A stretch of DNA of 64,000 nt. Origin: Clostridia bacterium (lineage in GTDB: Bacteria; Bacillota; Clostridia; Oscillospirales; Acutalibacteraceae). Made by a program: the position numbers and the translations under genes. Below, piece by piece: positions 23,835-32,876 of this stretch. How positions within the stretch are numbered: position 1 is the stretch's first letter; the number at the start of each line of letters is the position of its first letter. A model generated the notes under the pieces. The model was given only the letters and a program-made list of their open reading frames with translations. It was not told where the DNA came from and ran no database searches. Where the stretch lies: contig JAFURT010000015.1 in assembly GCA_017471765.1 (NCBI GenBank), forward strand, positions 1-64,000, written 5' to 3'.

Positions 23835-26624
23835 ATGAAGCGTTCCCGTTTAGCTCGTTTGCTTTGCCTGTTGATGGTACTTACGGTTCTCTGTACAGCT
23901 TTTGGCGCATGTAAGGCGCAAGAGGGGTGTGGCCGTGTGATGACCGAGGGAAAGATAAAAAACACCTATGCTTACCGCAAGGATGCGGCCACAGCGATTT
24001 CCCTGGAGCAGGCAGAGGACCGTGTGGGTTTGACTGCCGGCAACCATCGCGTAGAATTCGTCCGCAACAGTAAGGGCGAGTATGTGATGACCACCTACAT
24101 CAAGAAGGGTGGCGAGTGGACGCCCTTCTACAACAGCGGTGAGGCGCTGATCCAGGGCACAGCCTTCGGCGCTCATCCGACAAAGGCTGAGGTGGTGGAG
24201 GATACGGCCGCCTACAAGGCCGTGAAGCTGTCCGGCACCCATCCCAGCGCCAAGGTGAAGAATTACACCTTCGACATTTTGGTAGAGGCGTATGAGGGTA
24301 ACCCGCTGATTCACTTTGTTATCACCAACCACCTGAAGAGCAAACTGACGCTCACCACCGGTGAGCCTCGTATCATGCTGTGGCGCAACAGCGCGGCGAC
24401 GGACCTGGTGTACACCAACCAGGAGGTTCCCACCTATCAGACGGTGGATGATACTTCCCGCTGGTGCAGTGGCTTCCCGGCCAGCTATACCTATACCGAC
24501 GGCATGGCGTCCGCCTTCTATCTGGATGTGACGAACATGACCTGGTTCTCCAACAGCGGGTTGCGCCGTTTTGCGGATGCCCAGGTGCGTACCACGCAGG
24601 AGAACGGCCGTGTGGGTACCGGTATGGATCTGCGGAATGACAGCAAGGGCGACACCATTGCCGCCGGGGATATGATAGTGGAATTCTACCTGTATGGCGA
24701 AGAGGTAACCGAAACCCCCACCAAGCAGGAGGGCCTGAACACCGCCGTAGAGGTCTTTGCCAACTGCTTGTCCAGCACGGCCGTATCCCCCAAGAACTAT
24801 TTGGATTGCCAGGTCGACTACGGGTATTACATGGACAAGATCGTGGAAGGTCTGATGGCGGAGAACGTGTCCTATCAGTGGCAGGATCTGCCGGACGGTG
24901 TGTGGTCGGACGGACCGCTGTTTACCGACTATACCATCAACAAGATCGTGCAACGACAGGGGTATGTTCCCGGCAGTGATTGGCGAAAGACCAACAATGC
25001 CACCACCTTCTTCGGTGACTGGAACTGCAATAATAATACCATCCTGCCGTTGGTGTTGTACAACCGGCTCAATGAGGACGAAAAGGTAGATAGCTATCTG
25101 GATGCGGCCAAGCCCGGCCTGCTCACCTATTTTGACCGGATGGCCAGCATGTTCCGGAGCTTTACCGGTCAGAGCGGCAGTGGCTTGGAGTTCACCTTCC
25201 AGAATTACCTGATGCAGCAGGGTACCCTGTGGGCCAGCCAGTTTACGCCGGTCGAGGAATTTGACCCGGCTTACGGCGGCAAGTTCATTCAGGCGGCTTA
25301 TGGCATGCAGACGCTGGCGCAGAATGTGAACTACAAGCAACCCCAGCTGATTGATGTGGGCCGTATGGGTGCCGCCAGCAGCATTGACGAAACGCACCTG
25401 GGCGTGACCTGGGAGGTTTGGAGTGGCGGCTTCTACGCCTACAATATGATGCTGGCCTATGATGTGACCGGCAACGAAATGTATCTGAATGAGGCCAAGA
25501 AGCAGCTGGAAACGCTGTTCGGCGGTCTGGAGTATTATGCCAACTCCCTCAAGCAGAAGCTGCTGAACAACACCTATGAGTATGCTATCAACGAGGTCAG
25601 CTCTGCCCCCTGGGGTATTGCGGCCGCCCAGTGGATCTACCGCGTCACTGGCGAGGAAAAGTATCTGCAGTATTCGGAGGATATCCGCAACATCACCCTG
25701 CGCATGATGACCTGGTATGAAAGCGCTGTGGCAGATGACCCCAAAGACCAGGCGATTAAAGGCCAGTCCTTCTTCAGCGCTTTCTCCAACACCTGGACCA
25801 CCTGTCCGTGGGAGAGCATTCAGACCTATCTGCCCATGGTGATGGAGCTGAAGAATACGGATGTGCAGGCTTCGCAGGTACTGCTGAAGGCCTTCAATCT
25901 GTTCCGGATCAACTGCTTCAGCTTCTCCGGCGCTTCTTGGGATCCGTCGGTGATTGATTCGGCAGATGTGTACCAGTCCATGGTGACAGCCTATTTTATG
26001 CCGGAAGATTACTATTGCCTGGAGACCCCCACCATGCCCGGCAACAACGGTGCCAACAACTACATGACCAACACCCTGATGTATGCATGGATGATGTATG
26101 AGGCATACGCCGAGGCCGACAGCGCCGACATCATGGTCATCAACGTAGACGTCTGTGACGAAGCGTTGGAGATGGCAGAGGGCGTCAAACGGCACTTTGT
26201 GGTGTTCAACCCCCTGGCAACCACCGAGAAAACCAAGGTGCAGTTTAAGGACTTGGATAAGGATGCTAAGTACACCTTGACCATTCTGGATGAGCAGGGC
26301 AACCAGCTGTCCAAGGAGACGCTCACCGGCAAGTCGCTGATGAACGGCTACTCGGTGGAGCTGGACAGCATGACCTACGTGCACGCTGTGGTGGAGGCGG
26401 ATGAAGCCACGATGAAGACCTTCACCGCCGCCAAGGAGGCACAGCACAAGCTGATGCAGGCCTATGCCGCCCTGCAGACCGCCGGCGAGTATGCGGACGT
26501 TTCTACGCTGTCTCAGCAGAAGACCAAATTCCTGGAAGCCAAGGCGCTGTACCAGAAGGGTGACTATGCCGCTTGTATCGCGGCGGTGGATGCCTTCTAT
26601 GGTACGATTCCCACCTTTGATTAA
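23835..26624 (+). CDS. Large lipoprotein of unrecognised family, paralog A
   Basis: A 929-residue surface lipoprotein (start at 23835, MKRSRL, after AAAGGGG; lipobox FGAC). I cannot assign it to a named family. Residues about 30-330 look like a beta-sandwich (VLVEA, HFVITNHL). From about 370 it is helix-rich, with Trp/Asn/Gly-rich loops such as GDWNCNNNT, VWSGGFYAYNMMLAY, NEVSSAPWGIAAAQW and GASWDPSV, which suggests an alpha/alpha-toroid enzyme such as a polysaccharide lyase or glycosidase. A short beta domain (VVFNPL, VQFKDL) and a helical tail end it. Paralog B at 29895 shares all these motifs in order. Its setting inside a glycan array supports an enzyme or binder role. Confidence 0.7.
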   Translation: MKRSRLARLLCLLMVLTVLCTAFGACKAQEGCGRVMTEGKIKNTYAYRKDAATAISLEQAEDRVGLTAGNHRVEFVRNSKGEYVMTTYIKKGGEWTPFYNSGEALIQGTAFGAHPTKAEVVEDTAAYKAVKLSGTHPSAKVKNYTFDILVEAYEGNPLIHFVITNHLKSKLTLTTGEPRIMLWRNSAATDLVYTNQEVPTYQTVDDTSRWCSGFPASYTYTDGMASAFYLDVTNMTWFSNSGLRRFADAQVRTTQENGRVGTGMDLRNDSKGDTIAAGDMIVEFYLYGEEVTETPTKQEGLNTAVEVFANCLSSTAVSPKNYLDCQVDYGYYMDKIVEGLMAENVSYQWQDLPDGVWSDGPLFTDYTINKIVQRQGYVPGSDWRKTNNATTFFGDWNCNNNTILPLVLYNRLNEDEKVDSYLDAAKPGLLTYFDRMASMFRSFTGQSGSGLEFTFQNYLMQQGTLWASQFTPVEEFDPAYGGKFIQAAYGMQTLAQNVNYKQPQLIDVGRMGAASSIDETHLGVTWEVWSGGFYAYNMMLAYDVTGNEMYLNEAKKQLETLFGGLEYYANSLKQKLLNNTYEYAINEVSSAPWGIAAAQWIYRVTGEEKYLQYSEDIRNITLRMMTWYESAVADDPKDQAIKGQSFFSAFSNTWTTCPWESIQTYLPMVMELKNTDVQASQVLLKAFNLFRINCFSFSGASWDPSVIDSADVYQSMVTAYFMPEDYYCLETPTMPGNNGANNYMTNTLMYAWMMYEAYAEADSADIMVINVDVCDEALEMAEGVKRHFVVFNPLATTEKTKVQFKDLDKDAKYTLTILDEQGNQLSKETLTGKSLMNGYSVELDSMTYVHAVVEADEATMKTFTAAKEAQHKLMQAYAALQTAGEYADVSTLSQQKTKFLEAKALYQKGDYAACIAAVDAFYGTIPTFD

Positions 26625-26688
26625 AGGTGCCGAACATTGTCCCTAAGGGATGGTATATCCCTAAAAAATAGAGGAAAGGATGAACCCT

Positions 26689-27969
26689 ATGAAACGCGCG
26701 TTAACCCTGATTGCAGTCTTAAGCTTACTCATGTCCATGTTGCTGATTGCAGCGCCGCTGACCAGTGCGGCGGCCACCGGCGAGTGGATCGACCGGAAAG
26801 GTGCTGACCTGACCGAGCCCTATGAGGAAGCCAAGGACTCCACCTATGAGCCGATTCCCGGCTCCCTGTCCAGCTCCGGCTCTTTTGGTATCGCCGGTGC
26901 GACCTTCTCCCTGCCGATTGGTAAGGAAGCCTTCAAGGTTTCTTTTGACCTGGATTGGGTAACCCCCAGGCGCTTTGACGATTCTAACGAATCTACTGCG
27001 CAGAAGAACTTCTTCATCTGGATCAACTATGGCTATACCTCTAAGGATGAAATGGAGTCTTGGGTTGGTTTTGACGAGAGCAAGGCTCCCTGGGAGACCG
27101 CTTCCGAGGCCAACTTCACCCTGTGGAACAATAAGGTGGGCGTGGCCTATCCCGCCTACACCGACGGCCGCGAGCTGGCCTTCCCCGCCGATGCTGGCGA
27201 GAATGCGGATGAGACCGTTACCAACCTGATCTCCTTCAAGACCAAGCAGCCCATCACCGACAAGATCGAGTGGATCACCCCCGATGCCGGCATGAACATT
27301 GCCAAGGCCGGCACGGTGCATATTACGCTGGAACTGAAGAACGACGTGGTGTCTCTGAACGTCAAGAAGAAGGCGGACGGCACTGACCTGGGCACCGCCA
27401 AGGCTTATTACAAAGACGGCTACTTCAATAGCAAGACCGAGCGGTATTTCGCCATCACCCACTTCAATGGCGCTTTTGTGTGGGATATCACCAACTTCAA
27501 GATCGAGTCCAGTGATATCGCCTCCAGCGTAGGCGCTACCCCCGGTGGCCGTGAGTATGACGAGAACGGCCAGCCCATCGGCGACACGGGTGCTACCAAG
27601 CCGCCGGAGACCCCTACCAATACGACCGCTGCCGGTAGCAACGACAACAAGACCACTGGTGCTGCCGCTAATAACAACACCACTACTGCCAACACGGCTG
27701 ATGGCACGACGGCTCCGGCCGGCTCTGCTGATGCCGACACCACCACCACCGCTCCCGATGGAGAACCCGACTCCGGCAACGATGCGCCCACTGATGGCGG
27801 TGCGGACAATAACAACGACACCAGCGCACCGGTAGACGGCGATGATCCGACTGATCCCGATGGAGATTCTGCCGGGTTCCCGGTATGGGCGATTATCGTT
27901 ATCGCCGTGGTTGTGCTGGCCGGTGCCGGTGTAGCGGTATTCTTCGTGCTGAAGAAGAAAAAGGCGTAA
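26689..27969 (+). CDS. Cell-surface protein: one beta module, Thr/Asp-rich stalk, membrane anchor
   Basis: A 426-residue protein, start at 26689 (MKRALTL) with AGGAAAGG at better spacing than for the ATG 9 bp upstream. A signal peptide ends near TSAAA. One beta-rich module covers about 40-280, with the signature IGKEAFKVSFDLDW and ending FKIESSDIASSVG; the next protein carries two copies of the same module. A low-complexity stalk of about 110 residues (Thr, Asn, Asp, Ala, Pro) follows, then one membrane helix (FPVWAIIVIAVVVLAG) and KKKKA. Function unknown; the likely task is displaying a glycan-binding module away from the membrane. Confidence 0.75.
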   Translation: MKRALTLIAVLSLLMSMLLIAAPLTSAAATGEWIDRKGADLTEPYEEAKDSTYEPIPGSLSSSGSFGIAGATFSLPIGKEAFKVSFDLDWVTPRRFDDSNESTAQKNFFIWINYGYTSKDEMESWVGFDESKAPWETASEANFTLWNNKVGVAYPAYTDGRELAFPADAGENADETVTNLISFKTKQPITDKIEWITPDAGMNIAKAGTVHITLELKNDVVSLNVKKKADGTDLGTAKAYYKDGYFNSKTERYFAITHFNGAFVWDITNFKIESSDIASSVGATPGGREYDENGQPIGDTGATKPPETPTNTTAAGSNDNKTTGAAANNNTTTANTADGTTAPAGSADADTTTTAPDGEPDSGNDAPTDGGADNNNDTSAPVDGDDPTDPDGDSAGFPVWAIIVIAVVVLAGAGVAVFFVLKKKKA

Positions 27970-27998
27970 GATTTACGCAAGTCCCTGTTGTATGAGAG

Positions 27999-28015
27999 GC
28001 CGGGGCGTACCCGGC
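27999..28015 (+). promoter_or_regulatory. Small intercistronic stem-loop
   Basis: GCCGGG-GCGTA-CCCGGC between two surface-protein genes, followed by TTCACATAAAATTTTAAG. The short stem and weak T-tract suggest partial termination or message processing rather than a full stop. Confidence 0.35.
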
Positions 28016-28051
28016 TTCACATAAAATTTTAAGTGAAAAGGAGAATCCCCC

Positions 28052-29704
28052 ATGAAAAAGACCTTTAGCATTGTCTTGGCTGTCACCTTCCTGGTTCTGT
28101 CCATCGGCGCAGCCCTGTCCGTCAGCGCCGCTGACTGGACCAACCGCCCTGTGGGCGGCCCCCTGCAGGAGTATGCCGGCATCACTTCTGTCTATGACGG
28201 CGATGTGATTTCCACCTCCGGCTCTGCCGTGTACGTTAAGACCCCTGTGGGTAAGACCGATTTCAAGGTTGCCTTCAAGGTGGACTATTCCGATGCAAAC
28301 GTGATGGAGGGTGAAGACGGCTACACCAGCGATTTCCTCTCCATCTGGCTGGAGAGCAAAGAGGATATCGACAACCTGTTTGCCGGTCATATCGATATGG
28401 CGGATATGAATGACAGACGCTTCCGTGTGCTGAAGAAGCACCTGCAGGCTGTGATGGAGCCGACTGCTTTCACCAACACTCTGCGCCGCGATATTGCGGA
28501 TTTCGGCACCCAGCTGATCCCCGGCACGGAGGAACAGGAGTGGACCACCCTGGCCAACATGACTTCCACCGGCATTGTGCAGATGTTCCTGGAGGTTACC
28601 ACCGTAGATGTGGATAACTACAAGGTGATCCTGTCTGTCGTGGATGAGGCTGGCAACGAGAAGAGCAACGTATACTTCGACATCGTCGAGGATGGCTCTG
28701 TTGCGCCTTATGTGGACGGCAACGAGCTGTACCTGTGCTTCGGCTTGTATGAGGAGGCTTATTTCACTGTGTTCGACATCGAGGTCATGGAGAGTGACAT
28801 CGAGGGCGCTGTCGGTAAGAAGACCGAGTTCGTTCACAACAAGATCACCGACGAGGAGGGCACCGTGTACGCTCCTCTGCTGGAGACCACGGTTGCTTCC
28901 AGCATGAACGTTGAGGGCGCCATGGCCAGCTGGGGCACTGCGGCTACCTTCTCTCCCGTGGTGGGCAAGCAGGCGTTCTCTGTGAGCTTCGACCTGGTGT
29001 GGAAGTCCACCGCTAACGATCGTAACCAGGTTCCCAACTACAACGCTTTGGGCATCTACCTGTCCGACACCAACGAGTTCCCCTCTGATGTGGCAGAGAG
29101 CACCTGTCTGCCTCTGACCGACTGGTTTGAAATCACCGACCGTCATCTGGAGATCAAGGGCCTCACCGGTGGCAACTCCCAGACCAACGGCTTCCAGGAC
29201 TTCGGCGCAGTTGAGGGCGACGATTACGTGGTCCTGGGCGATTCCGTGGTGCACCATGTGACCATGGAGCTGAAGGATAAGGCTTTGACCCTGACGCTGG
29301 CCGGCAAGAGCTTCACGCTGAACTATGTTGATGTGGCTGACACCGATAAGTACATCGGCTTTGCTCTGCAGGGCCCCGTGGGTGTTCCCTACATGGTGAA
29401 GAACTTCGATGTGGTTGAGTCCGATCTGGCCGAGAGCATCGCTGCTGATCTGGTGGATGTGGAGTACCATGTTGCTTCCACCACTCCCGACGATGGTGAG
29501 GGTGAGACCCCCGATGCCGGTGAGAACGAGGGCGATAAGCCTGCCGACAAGCCTGCAGATAAGCCTGCCGACAAGCCTGCTGAGGACGATGCCGACAAGA
29601 ACGAGGACAAAGCTCCTGCTACCGGCGTGGCTTCTATGGCCATTCCTGCTCTGCTGACCGCTATCGGCGCTGCCGCTGTTTGTGTAAAGACGCGTAAGGA
29701 CTAA
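28052..29704 (+). CDS. Cell-surface protein with two beta modules and a sorting-signal-like end
   Basis: A 550-residue secreted protein. The signal peptide ends near LSVSAAD. Two related modules span about 30-250 and 285-475: the first has VGKTDFKVAFKVDY and ends IEVMESDIEGAVGK, the second has VGKQAFSVSFDLVW and ends VVESDLAESI. Both match the module of the preceding gene. A Pro/Asp/Lys stalk has KPAD three times plus KPA (29537-29581). The last residues read APATG, then a hydrophobic stretch and KTRKD, an anchor-like order of motif, helix and basic tail, although APATG is not a canonical LPxTG. AAAAGGAG precedes the ATG; a terminator follows. Confidence 0.75.
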   Translation: MKKTFSIVLAVTFLVLSIGAALSVSAADWTNRPVGGPLQEYAGITSVYDGDVISTSGSAVYVKTPVGKTDFKVAFKVDYSDANVMEGEDGYTSDFLSIWLESKEDIDNLFAGHIDMADMNDRRFRVLKKHLQAVMEPTAFTNTLRRDIADFGTQLIPGTEEQEWTTLANMTSTGIVQMFLEVTTVDVDNYKVILSVVDEAGNEKSNVYFDIVEDGSVAPYVDGNELYLCFGLYEEAYFTVFDIEVMESDIEGAVGKKTEFVHNKITDEEGTVYAPLLETTVASSMNVEGAMASWGTAATFSPVVGKQAFSVSFDLVWKSTANDRNQVPNYNALGIYLSDTNEFPSDVAESTCLPLTDWFEITDRHLEIKGLTGGNSQTNGFQDFGAVEGDDYVVLGDSVVHHVTMELKDKALTLTLAGKSFTLNYVDVADTDKYIGFALQGPVGVPYMVKNFDVVESDLAESIAADLVDVEYHVASTTPDDGEGETPDAGENEGDKPADKPADKPADKPAEDDADKNEDKAPATGVASMAIPALLTAIGAAAVCVKTRKD

Positions 29705-29748
29705 TTCAGCGTATACCCATATAAGGACGTATAAAACCTAGGCTTCAC

Positions 29749-29790
29749 GATGGGGTGCCGTCTTTCGGCGGCACCCCATCCTCTTAATTA
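29749..29790 (+). terminator. Terminator after the module-repeat surface gene
   Basis: GATGGGGTGCCG (29749-29760) pairs with CGGCACCCCATC (29769-29780), loop TCTTTCGG, followed by CTCTTAATTATG. The T-tract is weak, so some read-through is possible. It splits the array into two transcripts or an attenuated one. Confidence 0.65.
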
Positions 29791-29820
29791 TGTATTTTCC
29801 CTTCATAACTTAGAAAATAA

Positions 29821-29836
29821 CAGGGAACATTCCCTG
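29821..29836 (+). promoter_or_regulatory. Short palindrome before paralog B
   Basis: CAGGGA-ACAT-TCCCTG is a perfect 16-bp hairpin or operator-like element about 60 bp before the start of the 29895 gene. No convincing -35/-10 pair stands out around it. Confidence 0.3.
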
Positions 29837-29894
29837 ATAACATATGCTAGTACATCTTAAATATATAAACAATCCGAAAAAGGAGGAACATACA

Positions 29895-32855
29895 ATGGCG
29901 AAAACATGGATCCGACTATTTGCATGCTTGTTGAGCGTGGTTCTGCTCTTTACTGTGGCCTGCGGCTGTCGTTCCGGCGAGGAGAACAGTGCGGGGGACA
30001 ATAGCAGTGATGTGACTGACAGCACCGGTGAGCCGGATGGCCCCAACAATTCCGGTGACAGTGCAACTACCGACACCACGGGAGAGAACACTACCATCGG
30101 CGGCACCGTCGGTACCGAGGCTACCAAGCCCAGTGGAGGCGGTAGTGTAGGGACAACCAAGCCTTCCACCGGTTCTGGTATTGCCGACCTGGTGAGCAAC
30201 GGCTCCAAGGATATTCCCTCCCAGACCTATGCCTATGTGAAGAACCCCGGTGTGGGTATTGCTATGGAGAAAAAGGCGGATAGCATCACCCTGCGTGCCG
30301 GCGGCCAGAAGGTGACCTTTGCCAAAAACGGCAAGGGGGAGTATATCCTCACCACCTATGTCGTCAAGGGCGGCAAATGGGTGGCCTTCTTTGACGGCGC
30401 CGAGGCGCTCATTCAGGGCGATAAGTTTGACGGCCATCCCACCGGCTATACGGTGGTGGCGGACACCGCCAACTATAAGGCGGTGAAGCTCACCGGCAAG
30501 CAGAGCGGCGTGGGCTGTGATTTTGACATTCTGGTGGAGGTATTTGACGGCAACCCCCTGGTGCATTTCACCGTCACCAACCACCTGACCAATACTATAA
30601 CTTTGGCGGAGGACGAGCCGCGCTTTATGCTGTGGCGTAAGGGCGTGGACAATAACCGGGTGAGCATCAATCAGGAGACCCCCACCTATCAGGATGCCTC
30701 CGCCTCCGGCTGGAGTGCCTTCCCGGCCAGCTATCTGTACACCGATGGGATGGCCTCTGCGCTGTATTTTGATATGGCGCCCATGACCTGGTATTCCGAC
30801 AACGGCATCCGGCGCTTCCGGGACAGTAAGGTGCGTACGGTGGCCGAAAACGGCAAGACCGGCGTGGGTCTGGACATCATCGGCTCGTCCCAGGGCAAGC
30901 GGATTGCCAAAGGAGATATGGTAATCTCCTTCTACCTGTACGGGGAGGGAGACGTGGCCAAGCCCACTAAACTGCAGGCACTGGATGCCGAGGTAGAGGC
31001 CTTTGCCTATTGCCTGGATAACGACACCAACAAGCACACCAACTATCTGGATGGCACGCTGAGCTATGAATTCTATGCCAAGAAGATCATCGAAGGCATG
31101 ATGGCAGAGAATGTGTCCTTTAAATGGGAGAATAAGAGCTGGAACGGCGGCAAACTGTTCCCGGAACTGAGCGTCAAGCGCATTGTGCAGCGTTCCGGCT
31201 ATGTGAAGAATACCAACATGCACGGCAACAACGCCGGCGATTTGTCTGGTGACTGGAACTGCAACAACAATACGTTAGTACCCTGGACGCTGATTGAGCG
31301 GTTACATCCCAATGCCAAGCAGAATGCGATGATTAAAGAGCAAGCCACCGGTCTGCTGGCGTATTTCGATGATATCGCCTGCCTGTACCGGAGCTTCCCC
31401 GGTGCCTATTTCGGGCAGGGTAAGGAGTTTACCTTCCAGAACTATTTTATGAATCAGGGTCCCCTGTGGGTCAGCGATTTCCTGCCGGCAGACAGCTTCA
31501 ATCCTGCCTTGGGCGGCAAGTTCCTGCAGGCGGCGGACACCATGATTCAGCTGGCTCATAATGTGGGATATGTGATGCCCCAGCTTATTGATGTAGCCCG
31601 TCTGGGCGTGGCCGAAAGTATTGATGAGCCTCATTTGGGCGGTACCCGTGAGGTGTGGAGTGGCGGCTTCTATGCCTACAACATGATGCTGGCCTACCGT
31701 GTCAGCGGCGAGCAGAAGTACCTCAATGAGGCCAAAACGATGCTCACCAAGCTGTTCGACGGTAAGTTGAGCTTTTATGTCAATTCCAAGAAAGAGAAGC
31801 TGTACACCGATCCCTATGAGTTCCCGGTCAACGAGGTCAGCTCTGCTCCGTGGGGCATTGCTGCCGCCCAGTGGATCTATCGTATTACCGGTGACAAGAC
31901 CTATCTGACCTATTCCGATAACCTGCGTAATCTCACCCTGCGGATGATGAAGTGGTATGAGAGTAATCTGAGCAGTGTCCCCATGGACCAGAGCTTGGGC
32001 GGCATCTCCTTCTTTGCCGCATTCCCCACCACCGATACCACCTGCCCCTGGGAGACGATTCAGAGCTATCTGCCCATGCTGATGGAGCTGAAGAATACCG
32101 ATGTAGCCCCCTCGCAGGTGATGCTGAAGGCGTTCAACCTGTTCCGCATCAACAGTTTTGGCTTCTCCGGTGCTTCCTGGGATCCCAGCGTTATCACCAG
32201 TGCCAAGCATTATCAAAGCAGTGTAACGGCGTATTATATGCCGGAGGATTATTATTCCTTTGAGGTGCAGACCAAGCCCGGCCAGAACGGCGCCAACAAC
32301 TATATGTCCAATGCGCTGATGTATGCCTATCTGATGTACGATGCCTATGCTGCCTCCAGCAACGAGGATATGATGGTGGTCAACACCGACATCTGCGACG
32401 ACGGCATGGAGATGGCCGACGGTGTTTGCCGGAATTTCACGGTGTTTAACCCCACCTATAAGTCTGCCACTTTCAAGATTCAGTTTAAGGATCTGAAAAG
32501 CGGCTCGAACTACACCCTGACAGTACAGGAAGCCAACGGCAAGAAAACCACCAAGACGCTGACCGGCAAAGCCTTGATGGCCGGCTATTCTGTCACGCTG
32601 GGGGCGATGGACTATCTGCAGCTGAAGGTGGAGCTGGCAGACAAGGCAGCCGTGACCAACTTCGAGAACGCCAAGGCGGCCCGGTACGACCTGATGCAGG
32701 CCTATGCCAAACTGCAGAATTCCTATTTCGATGCCGGTAGCGTTACCAGTGCTCTGCAGGCGAAAAAGGATATCTATTCGGCAGCGCTGAAGCTGTTTAA
32801 CGAGGGCAAGTACACCGATTGCAGCAAGAAGCTGGCGGACGCCGGCCTGTGCTAA
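29895..32855 (+). CDS. Large lipoprotein of unrecognised family, paralog B
   Basis: A 986-residue lipoprotein; start at 29895 (MAKTWIR) after AGGAGGA; the signal ends VACGC, so the acylated Cys is in TVAC or ACGC. A Gly/Ser/Thr/Asp-rich linker covers about 25-100, absent from paralog A. The rest aligns with paralog A along its whole length, with shared motifs GDWNCNNNT, VWSGGFYAYNMMLAY, NEVSSAPWGIAAAQWIYR, LPM(L/V)MELKNTDV, GASWDPSVI and NGANNYM. I do not recognise the family. The conserved Trp, Asp, Glu and Asn in loops suggest sugar binding or catalysis. It is followed 21 bp later by a GH29-like enzyme. Confidence 0.7.
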   Translation: MAKTWIRLFACLLSVVLLFTVACGCRSGEENSAGDNSSDVTDSTGEPDGPNNSGDSATTDTTGENTTIGGTVGTEATKPSGGGSVGTTKPSTGSGIADLVSNGSKDIPSQTYAYVKNPGVGIAMEKKADSITLRAGGQKVTFAKNGKGEYILTTYVVKGGKWVAFFDGAEALIQGDKFDGHPTGYTVVADTANYKAVKLTGKQSGVGCDFDILVEVFDGNPLVHFTVTNHLTNTITLAEDEPRFMLWRKGVDNNRVSINQETPTYQDASASGWSAFPASYLYTDGMASALYFDMAPMTWYSDNGIRRFRDSKVRTVAENGKTGVGLDIIGSSQGKRIAKGDMVISFYLYGEGDVAKPTKLQALDAEVEAFAYCLDNDTNKHTNYLDGTLSYEFYAKKIIEGMMAENVSFKWENKSWNGGKLFPELSVKRIVQRSGYVKNTNMHGNNAGDLSGDWNCNNNTLVPWTLIERLHPNAKQNAMIKEQATGLLAYFDDIACLYRSFPGAYFGQGKEFTFQNYFMNQGPLWVSDFLPADSFNPALGGKFLQAADTMIQLAHNVGYVMPQLIDVARLGVAESIDEPHLGGTREVWSGGFYAYNMMLAYRVSGEQKYLNEAKTMLTKLFDGKLSFYVNSKKEKLYTDPYEFPVNEVSSAPWGIAAAQWIYRITGDKTYLTYSDNLRNLTLRMMKWYESNLSSVPMDQSLGGISFFAAFPTTDTTCPWETIQSYLPMLMELKNTDVAPSQVMLKAFNLFRINSFGFSGASWDPSVITSAKHYQSSVTAYYMPEDYYSFEVQTKPGQNGANNYMSNALMYAYLMYDAYAASSNEDMMVVNTDICDDGMEMADGVCRNFTVFNPTYKSATFKIQFKDLKSGSNYTLTVQEANGKKTTKTLTGKALMAGYSVTLGAMDYLQLKVELADKAAVTNFENAKAARYDLMQAYAKLQNSYFDAGSVTSALQAKKDIYSAALKLFNEGKYTDCSKKLADAGLC

Positions 32856-32876
32856 GAGTAAAAAGGAGTGAATAGT

